DNA of 64,000 nt from Halicephalobus mephisto (Eukaryota > Nematoda > Chromadorea > Rhabditida > Panagrolaimidae), in assembly GCA_009193035.1 (NCBI GenBank), contig SWDT01000005.1:744001-808000 (forward strand), read 5' to 3'. Positions within the stretch are counted from its first letter, which is position 1; every line of letters begins with the position of its first letter. Positions 1 to 10,518 of this stretch are shown piece by piece. The notes below the pieces were generated by a model. That model had not been told where the DNA came from. It was given only the letters and a program-made list of their open reading frames with translations, and did not search any database. The position numbers and the translations under genes are program-made.

Positions 1-1690
1 AGGGATCCATGTGAAAAAAAATGAAAACTAAACAAACGAAAAAGCTGACGGGAGAAAAGGACACGTGGGTTTTATAGGACCTAAAAGATGAGTCCACCTT
101 ATAGACTCCAAACTAAAGTCATCATCACATCAAAGTTCTCAAATTTTGGACTTTTTAGATTTCAATAAATTCGAATTTTTAAAAATTTTATAATTAAAAA
201 ATTCGAATTTTTAAAAATTTTATAATTAAAAAAAATTCGAATTTTTAAAAATTTTATAATTAAAAAAAATTCGAATTTTTAAAAATTTTATAATTAAAAA
301 ATTCGAATTTTTAAAAATTTTATAATTTAAAAAAAAATTCAAATTTTTAAAAATTTTATAATTAAAAAAAATTCGAATTTTTAAAAATTTTTAAATTATA
401 AATAAAAAAATTAAAATTTTGAAAATTTTATAATTTTAAATTCAAAAAAAGTTAAAATTAAAATTTTTAAAAATTTTATAATTTTAAATAAAAAAATTCA
501 AATTTTCAAAATTTTATAATTTTAAATAAAAAATTTGAATTTTATAATTTAAAAAAAATAAAATTCGGATTTTTTTAATTTTTGAAAAAATTTAATTTTA
601 ATTTTTTTTAAATTTAATTTTTAAAAATTGAATTACTTCGGAATTAATTTGAAATTTTATTTTAAAATTCAAAATCGACAATTTCGATGATCTTTAACGA
701 GATAAAGCTAAAATTTTCTGAACTGATGTGATTGATGACAAACTACAAAATATAAAAATTTCTGCTTGTTGAATTTCGTTCTTTCAGAACACAAAAAACA
801 ACCATCAAAAAAACCAAAACATAATCGAAAAAATGAAATATAAAAATTGATAAAATTAAAAAATCAAAAAAATCAGAAAAATAAAAAATTACAAAAATTT
901 TAAAAATCAAAAAAATTCCAAAAATTTAAAATTCAAAAAACTTTAAAGATTTAAAAAAATAAAAATTTTAAAAATCAAAAAAATTCCAAAAATTTAAAAT
1001 TTTTTAAATTCAGAAAATTTTAAAAATTTAAATAAATCCAAAAAATCAATAATTTATAATATCTCACTAATTAGACCAAAATGTTTATTGAATGGGTGTT
1101 TATTCAAGAAAGATTTTGTGGGAAAAATGGTAATCGACTTATTTTCTCCGTTCTGCGTTGATCAGGACGATTGATGGCTTTGTTCCAAAAATGACGAAAT
1201 TAGGGACACAAGTTACATACAAATAAGTTTGCAACATTCTGACCTTTTGAAACTTCGTTTTTTTCATGATTAAAAAATTCACAAAATTGCGATTTTTGGG
1301 CTTTTTTAAAATAAAACTTTAAAATTTAAAAAATTATAAAAAAAATAAAATTTAAAAAATATAAAAAATTATAAAAAATTTAAAAAAATTTAAAAAATTA
1401 TAAAAAAAATTAAATTTTTAAAATTTTCTAAAAATTGTAAAAATAAAAAAATTAGAAAGTTTTTAAAATTTAATTTTTAATTTTTAAAATTTTTTTGAAA
1501 TTTTTTATAAAAATGTACATTAATTAAATTAGAAATTCCTAAAAGTTCGAATTTTTGATAACATCTAAAATATATGTTTTTGCAAAATTTATAGAGTTGA
1601 ATCTTTAACCTAAAAACAATTAAAATGTTCAAAAATGTGTTTCAAACTAGTTTTACAAAAAATAAAAAATATCGGTCTTGAAACAAAAAT
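1..1690. repeat. AT-rich low-complexity DNA with ~34 bp tandem repeats
   Basis: No coding signal is visible. From about 168 to 400 a unit of about 33-36 bp beginning ATTCGAATTTTTAAAAATTT is repeated in tandem six or seven times, and it decays into degenerate copies up to about 545. The rest is A/T homopolymer-rich sequence with poor-complexity ORFs only. A short stretch of ordinary complexity at 1070-1260 holds nothing I can name. Confidence 0.8.
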
Positions 1691-1694
1691 TACC

Positions 1695-2130
1695 AAAGAG
1701 CTTTATGATAGTTGGTCATTTAGTGATATTCAATTTTTCAATGATAATTGGTTTTTCAGAGATAGTTAACTTTTAAGATATAGTTGATCTCAAAGTGATA
1801 GTTGTTTTTTCAGAGATAGTTGGTCTCATAACGATAGTTGGTTTTTAAGAAATAGTTGGTCTCAAAGTGATAGTTGGTTTTTATGAAATAGTTAGTCTCA
1901 CAGCGATAGTTGGTTTTTAAGAAATAGTTGGTCTCAAAGTGATAGTTGGTTTTTATGAAATAGTTAGTCTCACAGCGATAGTTGGTTTTTAAGAAATAGT
2001 TGGTCTCACAGCGATAGTTGGTTTTTAAGAGATAGTTGTTTTTTCAGAAATAGTTGGTCTCATAACGATAGTTGGTCCTTCAGAGATAGTTTTTAAAAGA
2101 TAGTTGGTCCTTCAGCGATGTTTACTCCCT
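1695..2130. repeat. Tandem array of ~35 bp GATAGTTGG units
   Basis: Units of the form GATAGTTGGTTTTTAAGAAA followed by TAGTTGGTCTCA recur about a dozen times. Alternating variants (CACAGC versus CAAAGT before GATAGTTGG) create a higher-order period near 70 bp. The array is not open in any frame throughout and is treated as non-coding. Confidence 0.85.
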
Positions 2131-2149
2131 TAGCGATATTCGGTCTTGT

Positions 2150-2960
2150 AGCGACATTTGTTCCTCTTTATTTCGTAATATTTACCTGATTTATTTCATT
2201 TTTATAATTTTTTATAATTAACTTAACTAAATATTTCATTTAAGTAAGAAAAAATTAATTTAAAAAAATTCCGAAATCAGTGAAAATCGAAAAAGGAAAA
2301 AAGTGAAGGAACAAATGTCGTACAGTCCTTAACTGAGATATTGAGTTAATTTAAATATTAAAAAATATAAAAAAAAAATATATATATTACGAAATAGATG
2401 ACCAGCTATCATATAGCCGATTTATGGGCTGTAAGATTTTAATTTTCTCTATTTCTTAATATTTATTTTATTTATATTTTAAAAATATTTTTTTATATTT
2501 AAATTAACTTAATATTTTAGTTAAATAAAAAAATCAATTTAAAAACAAAAAATTTCGAAAATAGCGGGAATTAAAAAAAAACAGGGACCAAAAATCGCTG
2601 AGGAATAAATGTTGGAAATTTTAAAAAATTCATTTTAAAGAAAATTTCGGAATTAATATGAATTTAAGAGAAAATTATCGCTGAAGAATAAATGTCGGGA
2701 ATTTTAAAAAATTTCAAAATTAACATGAATTTAAGGGAAAATTATCGCTGAGGAATAAATGTCGAGAATTTTAAAAAAATTAATTTAAAAAAATTTTGAA
2801 ATTAACATGAATTTAAGGGAAAATTATTGCTGAGGAATAAATGTCGAGAATTTTAAAAAAATTAATTTAAAAAAAAATTCGAAATTAATATGAATTTAAG
2901 GGGGAGTTGCCGCTGGGGAACAGCTGCCGTACAGCCGACCAAACTTACCTCGAAGTCCAC
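2150..2960. repeat. Dispersed repeat family, several degenerate tandem copies
   Basis: The phrase CGCTGAGGAATAAATGTCG recurs at about 2594, 2681, 2746, 2827 and 2908 with a period of 65-86 bp. Two larger related blocks (about 2160-2330 and 2430-2640) carry TTTCGTAATATTTA and GATTTTC-type stretches. The same words appear in reverse complement at about 49.6-50.0 kb, including the unusual end with GGGGAACAGCTGCCGTACAG. A short open frame at 2907-3146 begins inside this family and is not considered a gene. Confidence 0.7.
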
Positions 2961-3133
2961 TTAGAAACGAGAAAGAGACGGCCAGTCATGTCCATTCGTA
3001 AAAGAGAAATTTTTCCTTTGGCAATGGTCAATTCGCCAACAAGAGAAAAAACAAGAACAGAAATTTCGGACAACTCTGGCCGATCAATACCACGCGGTCA
3101 TCTCGAGTTTGCTGTCGTCAAGAAGTGGATATA

Positions 3134-3530
3134 TCACCAGATATAAAAATCCCAAACATTTAATTTAAAAAAATATAAAAATCCTAAATATTTTATTTTT
3201 TTAAAAAATAAAAAAAATCCCAAATATTTCATTTTAAAAAAATAAAAAAATCCAAATATTTCATTTTTTAAAAAATTAAAAAATTTCAAATATTTTATTT
3301 TAAAAAAATAAAATCCCAAATATTTCATTTAAAAAAATAAAAAATGGTGGAAAATAAAATAAAAAAAATAAATTTTATTTATTAAAAAATTCTAAAATTA
3401 TTAAAAATTTAAAAAATTCTGAAATCATTGAAAATTTAAAAAAATTCCAAAATTTTAAAAAAGTAAATTTAAAAAAATTTAAAACCTTTAATATTTTAAA
3501 AATCATCAAAAATGTAATTTTATTTTTCTT
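3134..3530. repeat. A-rich ~33 bp tandem repeat
   Basis: AAATATTTCATTTTAAAAAA followed by ATAAAAATCC is repeated about five times between 3150 and 3340, then grades into A/T low-complexity sequence up to the splice-acceptor-like site at 3532. Open frames here are low-complexity Phe/Lys/Asn strings. Confidence 0.75.
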
Positions 3531-3641
3531 CAGAAATTTCTAAAAATAAAAATTGATAAATTATGAGCTGTACCGTCGTGTATCGATCACCGGATTTCGA
3601 GTTTTCTGAATCTGTGTCATTTTCATTTTTCCCGAATTATC

Positions 3642-5896
3642 ATGATTTTATTTTTATTTTTATTTTTCTTCTTCGACATTTCGAAATCCCAAAATTTCGG
3701 AAACTTGCCATTTATCCAGACAGAATTCCAAAGAGCCTTCACTGCCCACGGTCCTGGTTTGGGAGTCTTCAGTCCGTACAGTTACGTGGATCTCTTCTAC
3801 GACAATCTTCCATTTGTCGGAAAAATCCCTGTTCTCGGAAAAGACGGAACAAGCTCCAGAACAGGAATCAGTCCGTTTTATCCAGTGGGGGGTAATCCGA
3901 GTAATCCCTTTCCACCTTTGTACAAGTTTGTTTTTGAAAATTAAGAAAATTATTTATTTACAAAGTAATTACTTACTTATTAAAGTCATCAAACATTAAA
4001 AAATTACTCATTTTATAAAAAATAATCACTTACTGAAATAACAATTTTTTAAAATTAGATATTAAAAAATTACTTATTTTATTAATGAAGTAATTACTTG
4101 AACAATTACTTAATTACTTACTTAATCACAGGTAAGGTAGAAAACAGAAGTATTGTAATAGTCTTTACTAAAACAATTTTTATAACGTCCAAAAACTATA
4201 ACCGAGTGATATTCACGTTTTACAGTATTCTGTGTTCCCCGATATTCAGAGTATCACTTCAGGTCCTCTGGTTTAGTTTTCTCTCTCAACAGTAACTTTG
4301 AGAGTTCGAATGAAGATCACAGATAGTGTCCATTTTCAGTCACTATTTTTATTAAAGTTTGTTTTTTGGACAGTAACTTTTAAAATAAAAACAGAAGTAT
4401 AATAATAGTCTTTACTAGCAGAATAAGAAACTGATAACAATTGTATCTCCCACATGATACAACCGAAAGTTTCATTCATGTCCTACAGTATTCCACATTT
4501 TTTGATATTTAAGCCATTGCTTCAGATCCTCTCTGGTTTAGTTTTCTCTCTCAACAGTAACTTTAAGAGCTCAAATGAAGATAACAGATAGTGTCCATTT
4601 TCAGTCACTATTTTTAAAATTAAAGTTGGTTTTTGGACAGTAACTTTTAAAATAAAAACAGAAGTATAATAATAATCTTTACTCAAACAATATGACAGGT
4701 GTAATTTACATATTCTCTCACACAATAAAACCGAGTCTTACTCTTTACATACGGTATTCTACACTCCCTGATATTCAAGTTGTTTTCTCAGATCTTCTCC
4801 AGAGCTGTTCAGTTTTCAAAATTTTCGGTCTTCAAATTAATTTGAGTTCAAGTTTTTCGATTTTGAAATAAAATTAATTCATTTAAAATTTTAATTTTTC
4901 GATTTTCAAACTCGAATCGATTTGAACTGAATTACTTCGATTTCAAAATCGAAAATTTCGAAAATTGACAACTCTGATCTTTTCTTTTTAGTTTAGTTTT
5001 GCTTCAACAATTACCGAAATACACACAAAAATATAACTTTTGGCTCAGTAAAAAATAAAAATAATAATTATTATTTTTTAATTTTCGTCAAAAAAGTCTA
5101 ATATTTATGAAAAATGTGACGATTGTTACATTTCGCAATTTTTACTGTTAGATTGTAGCTGAGGGTTCCTGATCCACATGTAGACGAGAAATATAAAACA
5201 ATTTTATATGGCCAAAGGCACGAAATAAATCACAACTCTACGAAAATTATTGCGCAATTTTAAAATTGCTGCCAAAGGCTATCGTACAAATCTTGTTGGT
5301 CCTCAGGATATTTCTCTTCGGGACCAAAGTTATATAACCTTTTACTCAAATAAATAGATCCACAATCCAACAGTTACAAAGTTAAAAATTACTTTTTTTT
5401 GTGTAATTGTTTCGTTAAAAATGATGTAATTTTTATTTTTATTACGTGATTTAGAGCCAGACCGTTGCCCATCCATGCTCCAGATCCTGTTGAAGTCGTG
5501 GCTGTTCCGCTGGACGAAGAAGCTCTTCATGGAGAAAAACTTTTTCCAGATGAACTTGTTCTTCCGTGGCTGAGAGAAACTGCAGCTGATCCGAAAGAGA
5601 AAAATATCCCCAAAAGTGACGAAAAAGTCCCAGATCCCTTCGGCGAAGATGTCGCTGTTGAGGGATTTTCTGAATCTAAAAAAAATTCTGAAGTCGATGA
5701 AGTTGTTAAAAAAATTAACGATGAAGATTCTGAAGTTGATGAAGTTGTTGGAAAAATTAACGACGAAGATTCTGAAATCGATGAAGTTGTTGGAAAAATT
5801 AACGATGAAGATTCTGAAGTCGATGAAGTTGTTGGAAAAATTAACGACGAAGATTCTGCTGAATACGAAGACGAAGAAACCAAGTCTAAACTTTGA
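3642..5896 (+). CDS. Predicted secreted acidic protein with 14-residue repeats (241 aa)
   Basis: I do not recognise the family. Exons are 3642-3925 and 5455-5896. The donor AA|GTTTGT and acceptor TGATTTAG|A join in phase, giving PPLYKARPLPIHAPDP across the junction. The N-terminus (MILFLFLFFFFDISKSQ) is a clear signal peptide, so the product is probably secreted. The middle is Pro/Gly-rich. The C-terminal third is acidic and holds four tandem copies of a 14-residue unit (SEVDEVVGKINDED) at 5687-5854, plus a partial copy. A strong acceptor (TTTTTCTTCAG) at 3533 could be a trans-splice or cis-splice site. An earlier ATG at 3563, in another frame, would then lie in the leader and make the start uncertain. 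The 1.5 kb intron could hide further exons. The gene is convergent with the lyase gene, with stop codons about 135 bp apart. Confidence 0.6.
4139..4770. repeat. Imperfect ~250-270 bp tandem duplication inside the intron
   Basis: AACAGAAGTATAATAATAGT recurs at about 4143, 4389 and 4657. The copies share long stretches including GATAGTGTCCATTTTCAGTC and TTTAGTTTTCTCTCTCAACA. There are two full copies and one partial. It lies in the intron of the acidic secreted protein gene and has no coding signal. Confidence 0.75.
5687..5854 (+). repeat. Four 42 bp in-frame coding repeats
   Basis: Four nearly identical 42 bp units encode SEVDEVVGKINDED, with single changes: KK for GK in the first copy and I for V in the third. 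Differences between units are mostly synonymous (GTC/GTT, GAC/GAT), which points to recent expansion with the protein sequence kept. Confidence 0.9.
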
Positions 5897-6031
5897 AATT
5901 TTATTTTTTTTATTTATAACTAATTTCAAAAAATTATTTTTTAAACTTCTTTACAATCTTAGAAATCTCTAAAAATGTTAAAATTGTTTCCAAAATAATT
6001 TTAAAATACTGTGATTATCTGCAACAACGAG

Positions 6032-7791
6032 TTAATCTTTAAAAGCTTGAGTTAAGGCTTGGTCGAGATCCGCGATCAGATCTCTGACGTCCTCACATCC
6101 GACGGAAAGTCTGACCAAGTTGTCCGTGATCCCGATCTTTATCCGTTTTTCCTCCGGCAGTTGGTCGTGAGTCATAATTGCCGGAAGTTCCGCGAGAGAT
6201 TCCACACTCCCGAGGCTGACGGCGAGAGTGATCACCCTGAGGGAATGGAGGAACTTTTTCGTTTCCTTAAGTCCACCTTTGAGATAGAAGGATATCATGC
6301 CACTCATGCCGAATGTTTGTTTTTTGTGAATTTGGTGTTGGGGATGGGAGGGGAGAGCGGGGTAGAGGACTTTCTCGATCCTGGGGTCCTTCTCGAGCCA
6401 TTCAGCCGCTGCCAGGGCGTTTTCGTTGTGGGCCTTCATCCTCAGATGAAGTGTCTTAATCCCTCTGTTAACCAAATAACAATCAAACGGAGAAGGAACA
6501 GATCCGGAGACTTCCTGCATCAAATACAGATGTTCGTTGATTTCCTTCGAGTTCGTGATGGCCGCTCCCCCGATGACGTCAGAATGACCATTGATGTACT
6601 TGGTCAAGCTGTGCATCACGATGTCTACTCCAAGATCGAGGGGATTCTGGAAGACCGGAGACATGAATGTGTTGTCGACAACGATGATGATGTCTTTGTT
6701 CACTGATCTGCAGATTCTGACGATTTCCACGATGTCAAATACTTTGATAACCGGATTCGAAGGTGTCTCGAAGTACATCATCTTCGTTTCCGGCTTCAGG
6801 GTTTTCTTCAAGTTTTCCAAATCCGTAACATCAATGATTTCGACTTTGATGTGGTGTTTTTTTACCATCACGTATTCGAAGTAGTGATAAACTCCTGAAT
6901 AATTGACTTTTATAAAGATACTGTAGAATTACAAATATCGAAAATAAAAACTTACGAAATTATCTCAAAGCGAATTTTCTCGAAATTCTAAGATTCCAGA
7001 AAGTCCCAAAATATTCTCGAAAATTTTACGATATTCAACTCAATTCTAGAATCTTCAATCAACTTTAATTACACACAAAAAGACACATTAAAACGGTTCT
7101 ATGTATCAGATACATTATATTTAGTATATTGATATTTTAAATACAATGTAACGATCTCAAGTTAATATATCGGTACATTGAGTAAAATATATCTGGTATA
7201 TCAGAGCCAGTTGAATGTACTGGCATGTTAAATATAATACATTGATATTACACTTAATGCGCTGACATACTGAATATAATGTATCTGGTAAATCAAAACC
7301 AATTTACTATACCTATGCATTAAATACAATGCAGCGATCTCAAGTTAATATATCGGTACATTGAGTAAAATATATCTGGTATATCAGAGTCGTTTAATAT
7401 ACCTACGCATTATATATTATGAACTCTTTTTGTGTAGTAGAATTGAAAACAACTAACCTCCGTAGACGTCAGAAGAACAGATGACGTGTTCTCCGGATTC
7501 CAGAATGTTGGTAATTGCTGCACAAGCTGCCATTCCCGAAGAAAAGACTTTACAGTACTTTCCGTGCTCCAAAGCCGCCAAATTCTCCTGGACCACGTTT
7601 CTCGTTGGATTTCCAGTTCGGGAATATTCATATATGTCTTGAGATTTAGGAGTGATCTCATGGAATTTGAAGTTCGTGGAAAGAGATAAAGATGGAACGA
7701 TCTGGTTATTGGCCTCTTTTTCGGGCTCGTGTCCGGCATGAATGGCCAAAGTCGCGAAATGACGGGAAAGATTTGAATCTTCAGAAGACAT
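6032..7791 (-). CDS. cth: Cystathionine gamma-lyase (398 aa, 2 exons)
   Basis: A PLP-dependent enzyme of trans-sulfuration that splits cystathionine to cysteine, 2-oxobutyrate and ammonia in the cytosol. Exons on the minus strand are 7791-7458 and 6894-6032, joined in phase at GGA|GGA (DVYGGVYHYFEY). The length of 398 aa matches the family. Visible family features are YEYSRTGNPTR (phosphate-binding Tyr/Arg), the SSGMAA loop, VVDNTFMSPVFQNPL, and the PLP lysine in HSLTKY at about residue 210. The C-terminal part includes SLGSVESLAELPA and LVRLSVGCED. The start is supported by TTTCAG|AATG, an acceptor one base before the ATG, which suggests a trans-spliced mRNA. Related fold-type I enzymes (cystathionine gamma-synthase, O-acetylhomoserine lyase) are less likely in an animal. 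The reading frame is intact. The intron holds a TGTATC-family element. Confidence 0.95.
7071..7437. mobile_element. Non-autonomous TGTATC-family element, copy 1
   Basis: The segment starts ACACACAAAAAGACACATTA and ends CTTTTTGTGTAGTA, giving short inverted ends. Inside are periodic variants of TATCGGTACATT and AATATAATGTATC. It lies in the intron of the lyase gene and encodes no protein. The same ends and interior recur at 7.93-8.10, 18.3-19.3 and 54.95-55.79 kb, so it is a dispersed, probably MITE-like family. Confidence 0.65.
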
Positions 7792-7800
7792 TCTGAAACG
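7786..7800 (-). promoter_or_regulatory. Putative spliced-leader trans-splice acceptor of the lyase gene
   Basis: On the minus strand CGTTTCAG is followed directly by AATG of the start codon, and no upstream exon is visible. This is the pattern expected for nematode spliced-leader addition. Very similar sites precede the dienelactone hydrolase (TTTTCAG|AATG, 16512-16517), the coiled-coil gene (TTTTCAG|TTAACTATG, about 48515) and the GPCR (TTTTTTAG|TCAAAGATG, 63438). Confidence 0.6.
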
Positions 7801-7924
7801 ATTGAATTCTCTCTGAAAAATCAGAATCACGACTTTTTAGAATTATTAAACTTTAGTAAAATTATCGAAATTCAAATGTATCTTGAACTATTATTAGGAT
7901 TTTGCTTTAGAATCTAGGCTACTT

Positions 7925-8098
7925 TACACACAACAAGGATACATTAAAATAGGTCTGGTGTATCGTATACATCGTATTTTATACATTGTATTTTATACAT
8001 TGTACTATACTTAATGTATCGGATACATTGTATTTTATATATCGATATTATACTTAACATATCCTATATATTATATATCATGTATTTTTTGTGTGTAG
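7925..8098. mobile_element. TGTATC-family element, short copy 2
   Basis: It begins TACACACAACAAGGATACAT, ends TTTTTTGTGTGTAG, and between these carries repeated TATCGGATACATTGTATTTT words. It has the same end structure as the copy in the lyase intron, but is about half as long. It sits about 130 bp upstream of the lyase start. Confidence 0.6.
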
Positions 8099-9080
8099 CT
8101 TAGAGAATCCAAATCAAGGAGATATGGAACAATCATTTAAACTTTCTTAGGAGAATGAAAATTAACTTAATAAATTACTCTAATTTGGTTTTAAGAATCA
8201 AGACTATATAGTACGGGTCTTCGGAGCTGCGTAGAACGTTAAATATTCAAAGATAATTATAAAACTCCAAGACCAAGCGGAGGATTGACGTTCTTACTAT
8301 AAGCAGTTGGCCAAATAAATTTATTCAACATTATCAAGCAAATAGAAAGGGGAAGTCTCTTCAGGGTCGTTAACTAGAACCGACGGAGCTCCACAGACAG
8401 TTCAATGGGTTCAACAGAACAACAGAACAATCTCATTTCCCCTATCTCTGGTGTTCAGTTTTCCTCGCCTTATATTGCGATCTGAGCAAATCGACTGATA
8501 GAACGGAGACTACCTAAGGGAATCGTGTGGTGGTTGGGTTTTATGTATATTATTTACACTACAACTATACAGACCAGTTAATCGAACTTTATTAAGAAAA
8601 CCAAATTCAAAACAAAACTATTGTTAAAATTATATTTTCAGCATTTTATACAATAATTATCTGAATTCTGTTTTCGGAATCGGAGTCACGATTATTTAGG
8701 ACAATTTTTGGATTCTATTTTCAGAATTAAGATTATCGAGAATAATCATTTGAACTCTATTCTGAGAACCAAGCCGAAAGCTATTATTTTGCTTCTGTTA
8801 TCGTTTTATAGTTTGTACAAACTGCTGATAATTGATGATTAAACCTTTCAGAAAAAGCAAAAAATTCTCGAAGGTCTTTTCAAAGATTAAAAATCAAATT
8901 AAAGATCTTTATTGATGCAATAAATGAATTCAATTAATCACAACGATCATTAAGTTTTAATTTTATCAATTATGTAGAAAGTAGAAGAGTTAGGAGAATG
9001 TTGAAGAAGTTCTTTGAAATCGGAAAACTCTGTGATCAGAGTCAAAGGATTGAAAAAATCCAGATGTTTCGTAAAATTTT
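8099..9080. other. Intergenic region, nothing recognised
   Basis: About 1 kb of ordinary-complexity sequence lies between the lyase and the small secreted protein gene. It has no long open frame, no tRNA-like cloverleaf and no clear repeat array. Both flanking genes are on the minus strand, so it should contain the 5' region of the lyase gene and the 3' region of the secreted protein gene. Confidence 0.5.
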
Positions 9081-9566
9081 TCAAGGATTCTGGATGATTT
9101 TTGGTTTCATAGTAGTTTCAACGTTTTCGTGAGATTGGGAATCTTCTGAGTTACTATCCGTTGAATCCTCGACGTCCATTGTTGGATGGGGATTTTCACC
9201 AGGAGTCAATGTCGAATGGAAGACATCGGACCAAATGTTTCGGGTGGCTTTTGGGTCCATAGTAGCTTCGAGTTCTGGAGATTGAGAGCCTTCTGAATTA
9301 CTATCTATTGAATCCTTGGTTTCCATTGTTGGATGAGGACCTCCAGAACCTCCTTCAGCAGGAGGATATGTCGAATGGAAGACATCAGACCAGGTGTTCT
9401 TTCGAAGGATCCGAGTTTGTGGGATATCAGTGTGCCCTGTGAAGTCCTTAGTTGGGTGGACTTCTGGAGAAGGTTCATCCAGAGTGAACCCCAGGGGATA
9501 GGTGTTCTTGTTCCAAGGCCATGCCAAGGAAATTCCAACGAAAAAAATCAAAATAAAAATTTTCAT
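9081..9566 (-). CDS. Predicted secreted protein with two ~50-residue repeats (161 aa)
   Basis: The family is not recognised. It is a single-exon ORF. The start at 9566 is chosen because MKIFILIFFVGISLAWPW is a good signal peptide and a TATA box lies about 47-54 bp upstream. An in-frame ATG at 9599 would fall upstream of the expected transcription start. The mature part is hydrophilic with no cysteine, rich in Ser/Glu/Pro/Thr. It contains two tandem units of about 50 residues, each with NxWSDVFHST, then a Gly/Pro stretch, HPTM, a DS(I/T)DSNSE(G/D)SQS segment and a (M)xPK end. An earlier HPTKDFTG segment may be a third, degenerate unit. It could be a secretory, cuticle-associated or peptide-precursor protein, but there are no clear dibasic cleavage sites. 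Function unknown. Confidence 0.65.
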   Translation of the reverse strand: MKIFILIFFVGISLAWPWNKNTYPLGFTLDEPSPEVHPTKDFTGHTDIPQTRILRKNTWSDVFHSTYPPAEGGSGGPHPTMETKDSIDSNSEGSQSPELEATMDPKATRNIWSDVFHSTLTPGENPHPTMDVEDSTDSNSEDSQSHENVETTMKPKIIQNP

Positions 9567-9612
9567 TTTCAGTTTAGTTCTGATCAGATTGGTGTTCATT
9601 CTCTTCTGGAGC

Positions 9613-9620
9613 TTTTTATA
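9613..9620 (-). promoter_or_regulatory. TATA box of the small secreted protein gene
   Basis: TATAAAAA on the minus strand lies 47-54 bp upstream of the chosen ATG. A transcription start about 30 bp downstream falls near 9590, between the two in-frame ATGs, and favours the downstream one. Inferred from position only. Confidence 0.5.
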
Positions 9621-9731
9621 GATCCCATTTCCGATCAACAAGATCAAATCTTGGGCTTTGGTCGGCTTTTTGAAGAGATAACAAAGCTTCTGCTTGATCA
9701 GTTTTTATTTTTCTCGTTAACTCATGTCTGA

Positions 9732-10500
9732 AACGAAAAAACACAGAGTTATGCTTTGATTTTGCTTCAAAAATATAGATTTTTCCACATTTCAAAATTC
9801 CAAAGAAAAACAAAAACAACTTAGAAATTTATCAATGATATTCAATTACGTAATTTTAAAAAAATAAATAAATTTCGATTTTTTCGATGACAGTGAAAAT
9901 TTTCGAAATTTTTAAATGTTGAAATTTCGAGCATTTTCCAGAATTTTCCAGAATCCATTAGGAAATTCCGAAATTTTTGAGGTTTATGGAAGATTCTGGA
10001 ATTTCAGATTTTTGTGGAATTTTAAGAAAATTTCGGGACATTTTAGAATCTAATAGAAAATTCTGAATTTTTGCGGAGTTGTGTGGAAATTTTAAGAATA
10101 TTTTAGAATTTTCTAGAATCTAATAAATTTAGAAATTTTTAAGAATTTTATAAAAAATTTTGATATTTTAGAATTTAGGAATAATTTTAGAATTTTCTAG
10201 AATCTAATAAATTTAGAAATTTTAAAGAATTTTATAAAAAATTTCGATATTTTAGAATGTTAGAACATTCCAGAATCTAGTAAATTTTGAAATTTCGAAA
10301 AACTTCAGGAATTTCTAAAAATCTTGTAGATGCCTAAAATTCTCCAGAATTCTGTAGAAGCTTCTGAAATCTCTCTGAACCCAACGTGAATTTCTGAAAC
10401 CACTTGAATTCTCGAGTTCTAAAAATCCGTGTCGAGACAATTCCATAATAAATTTCATTTTTTTAATAAAATACTTTTTTCGTATTCGATAATGTTATTT
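9732..10500. repeat. Low-complexity intergenic DNA with TTCTAGAATC words
   Basis: From about 9890 to 10410 the sequence is made of loosely repeated AATTTTCTAGAATCTAATAA and GAAATTTTAAAGAATTTTAT units, a style seen throughout this window. No gene or regulatory site can be supported. Confidence 0.6.
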
Positions 10501-10518
10501 TTTTCACTGTACAGTAAA

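Noticed and set aside
2907..3146. 79-codon plus-strand open frame
   Set aside because: It starts inside a dispersed repeat family, begins with a non-ATG codon, and shows no domain, signal peptide or splice context.
5342..5929. Minus-strand open frame with FRIFIVNF repeats
   Set aside because: It is the complement of the 42 bp repeats of the acidic secreted protein, which has a signal peptide and matching splice sites in the other direction.
6059..6706. 215-codon plus-strand open frame opposite the lyase gene
   Set aside because: It is the complement of a well-conserved enzyme exon; composition and lack of any domain mark it as a shadow.
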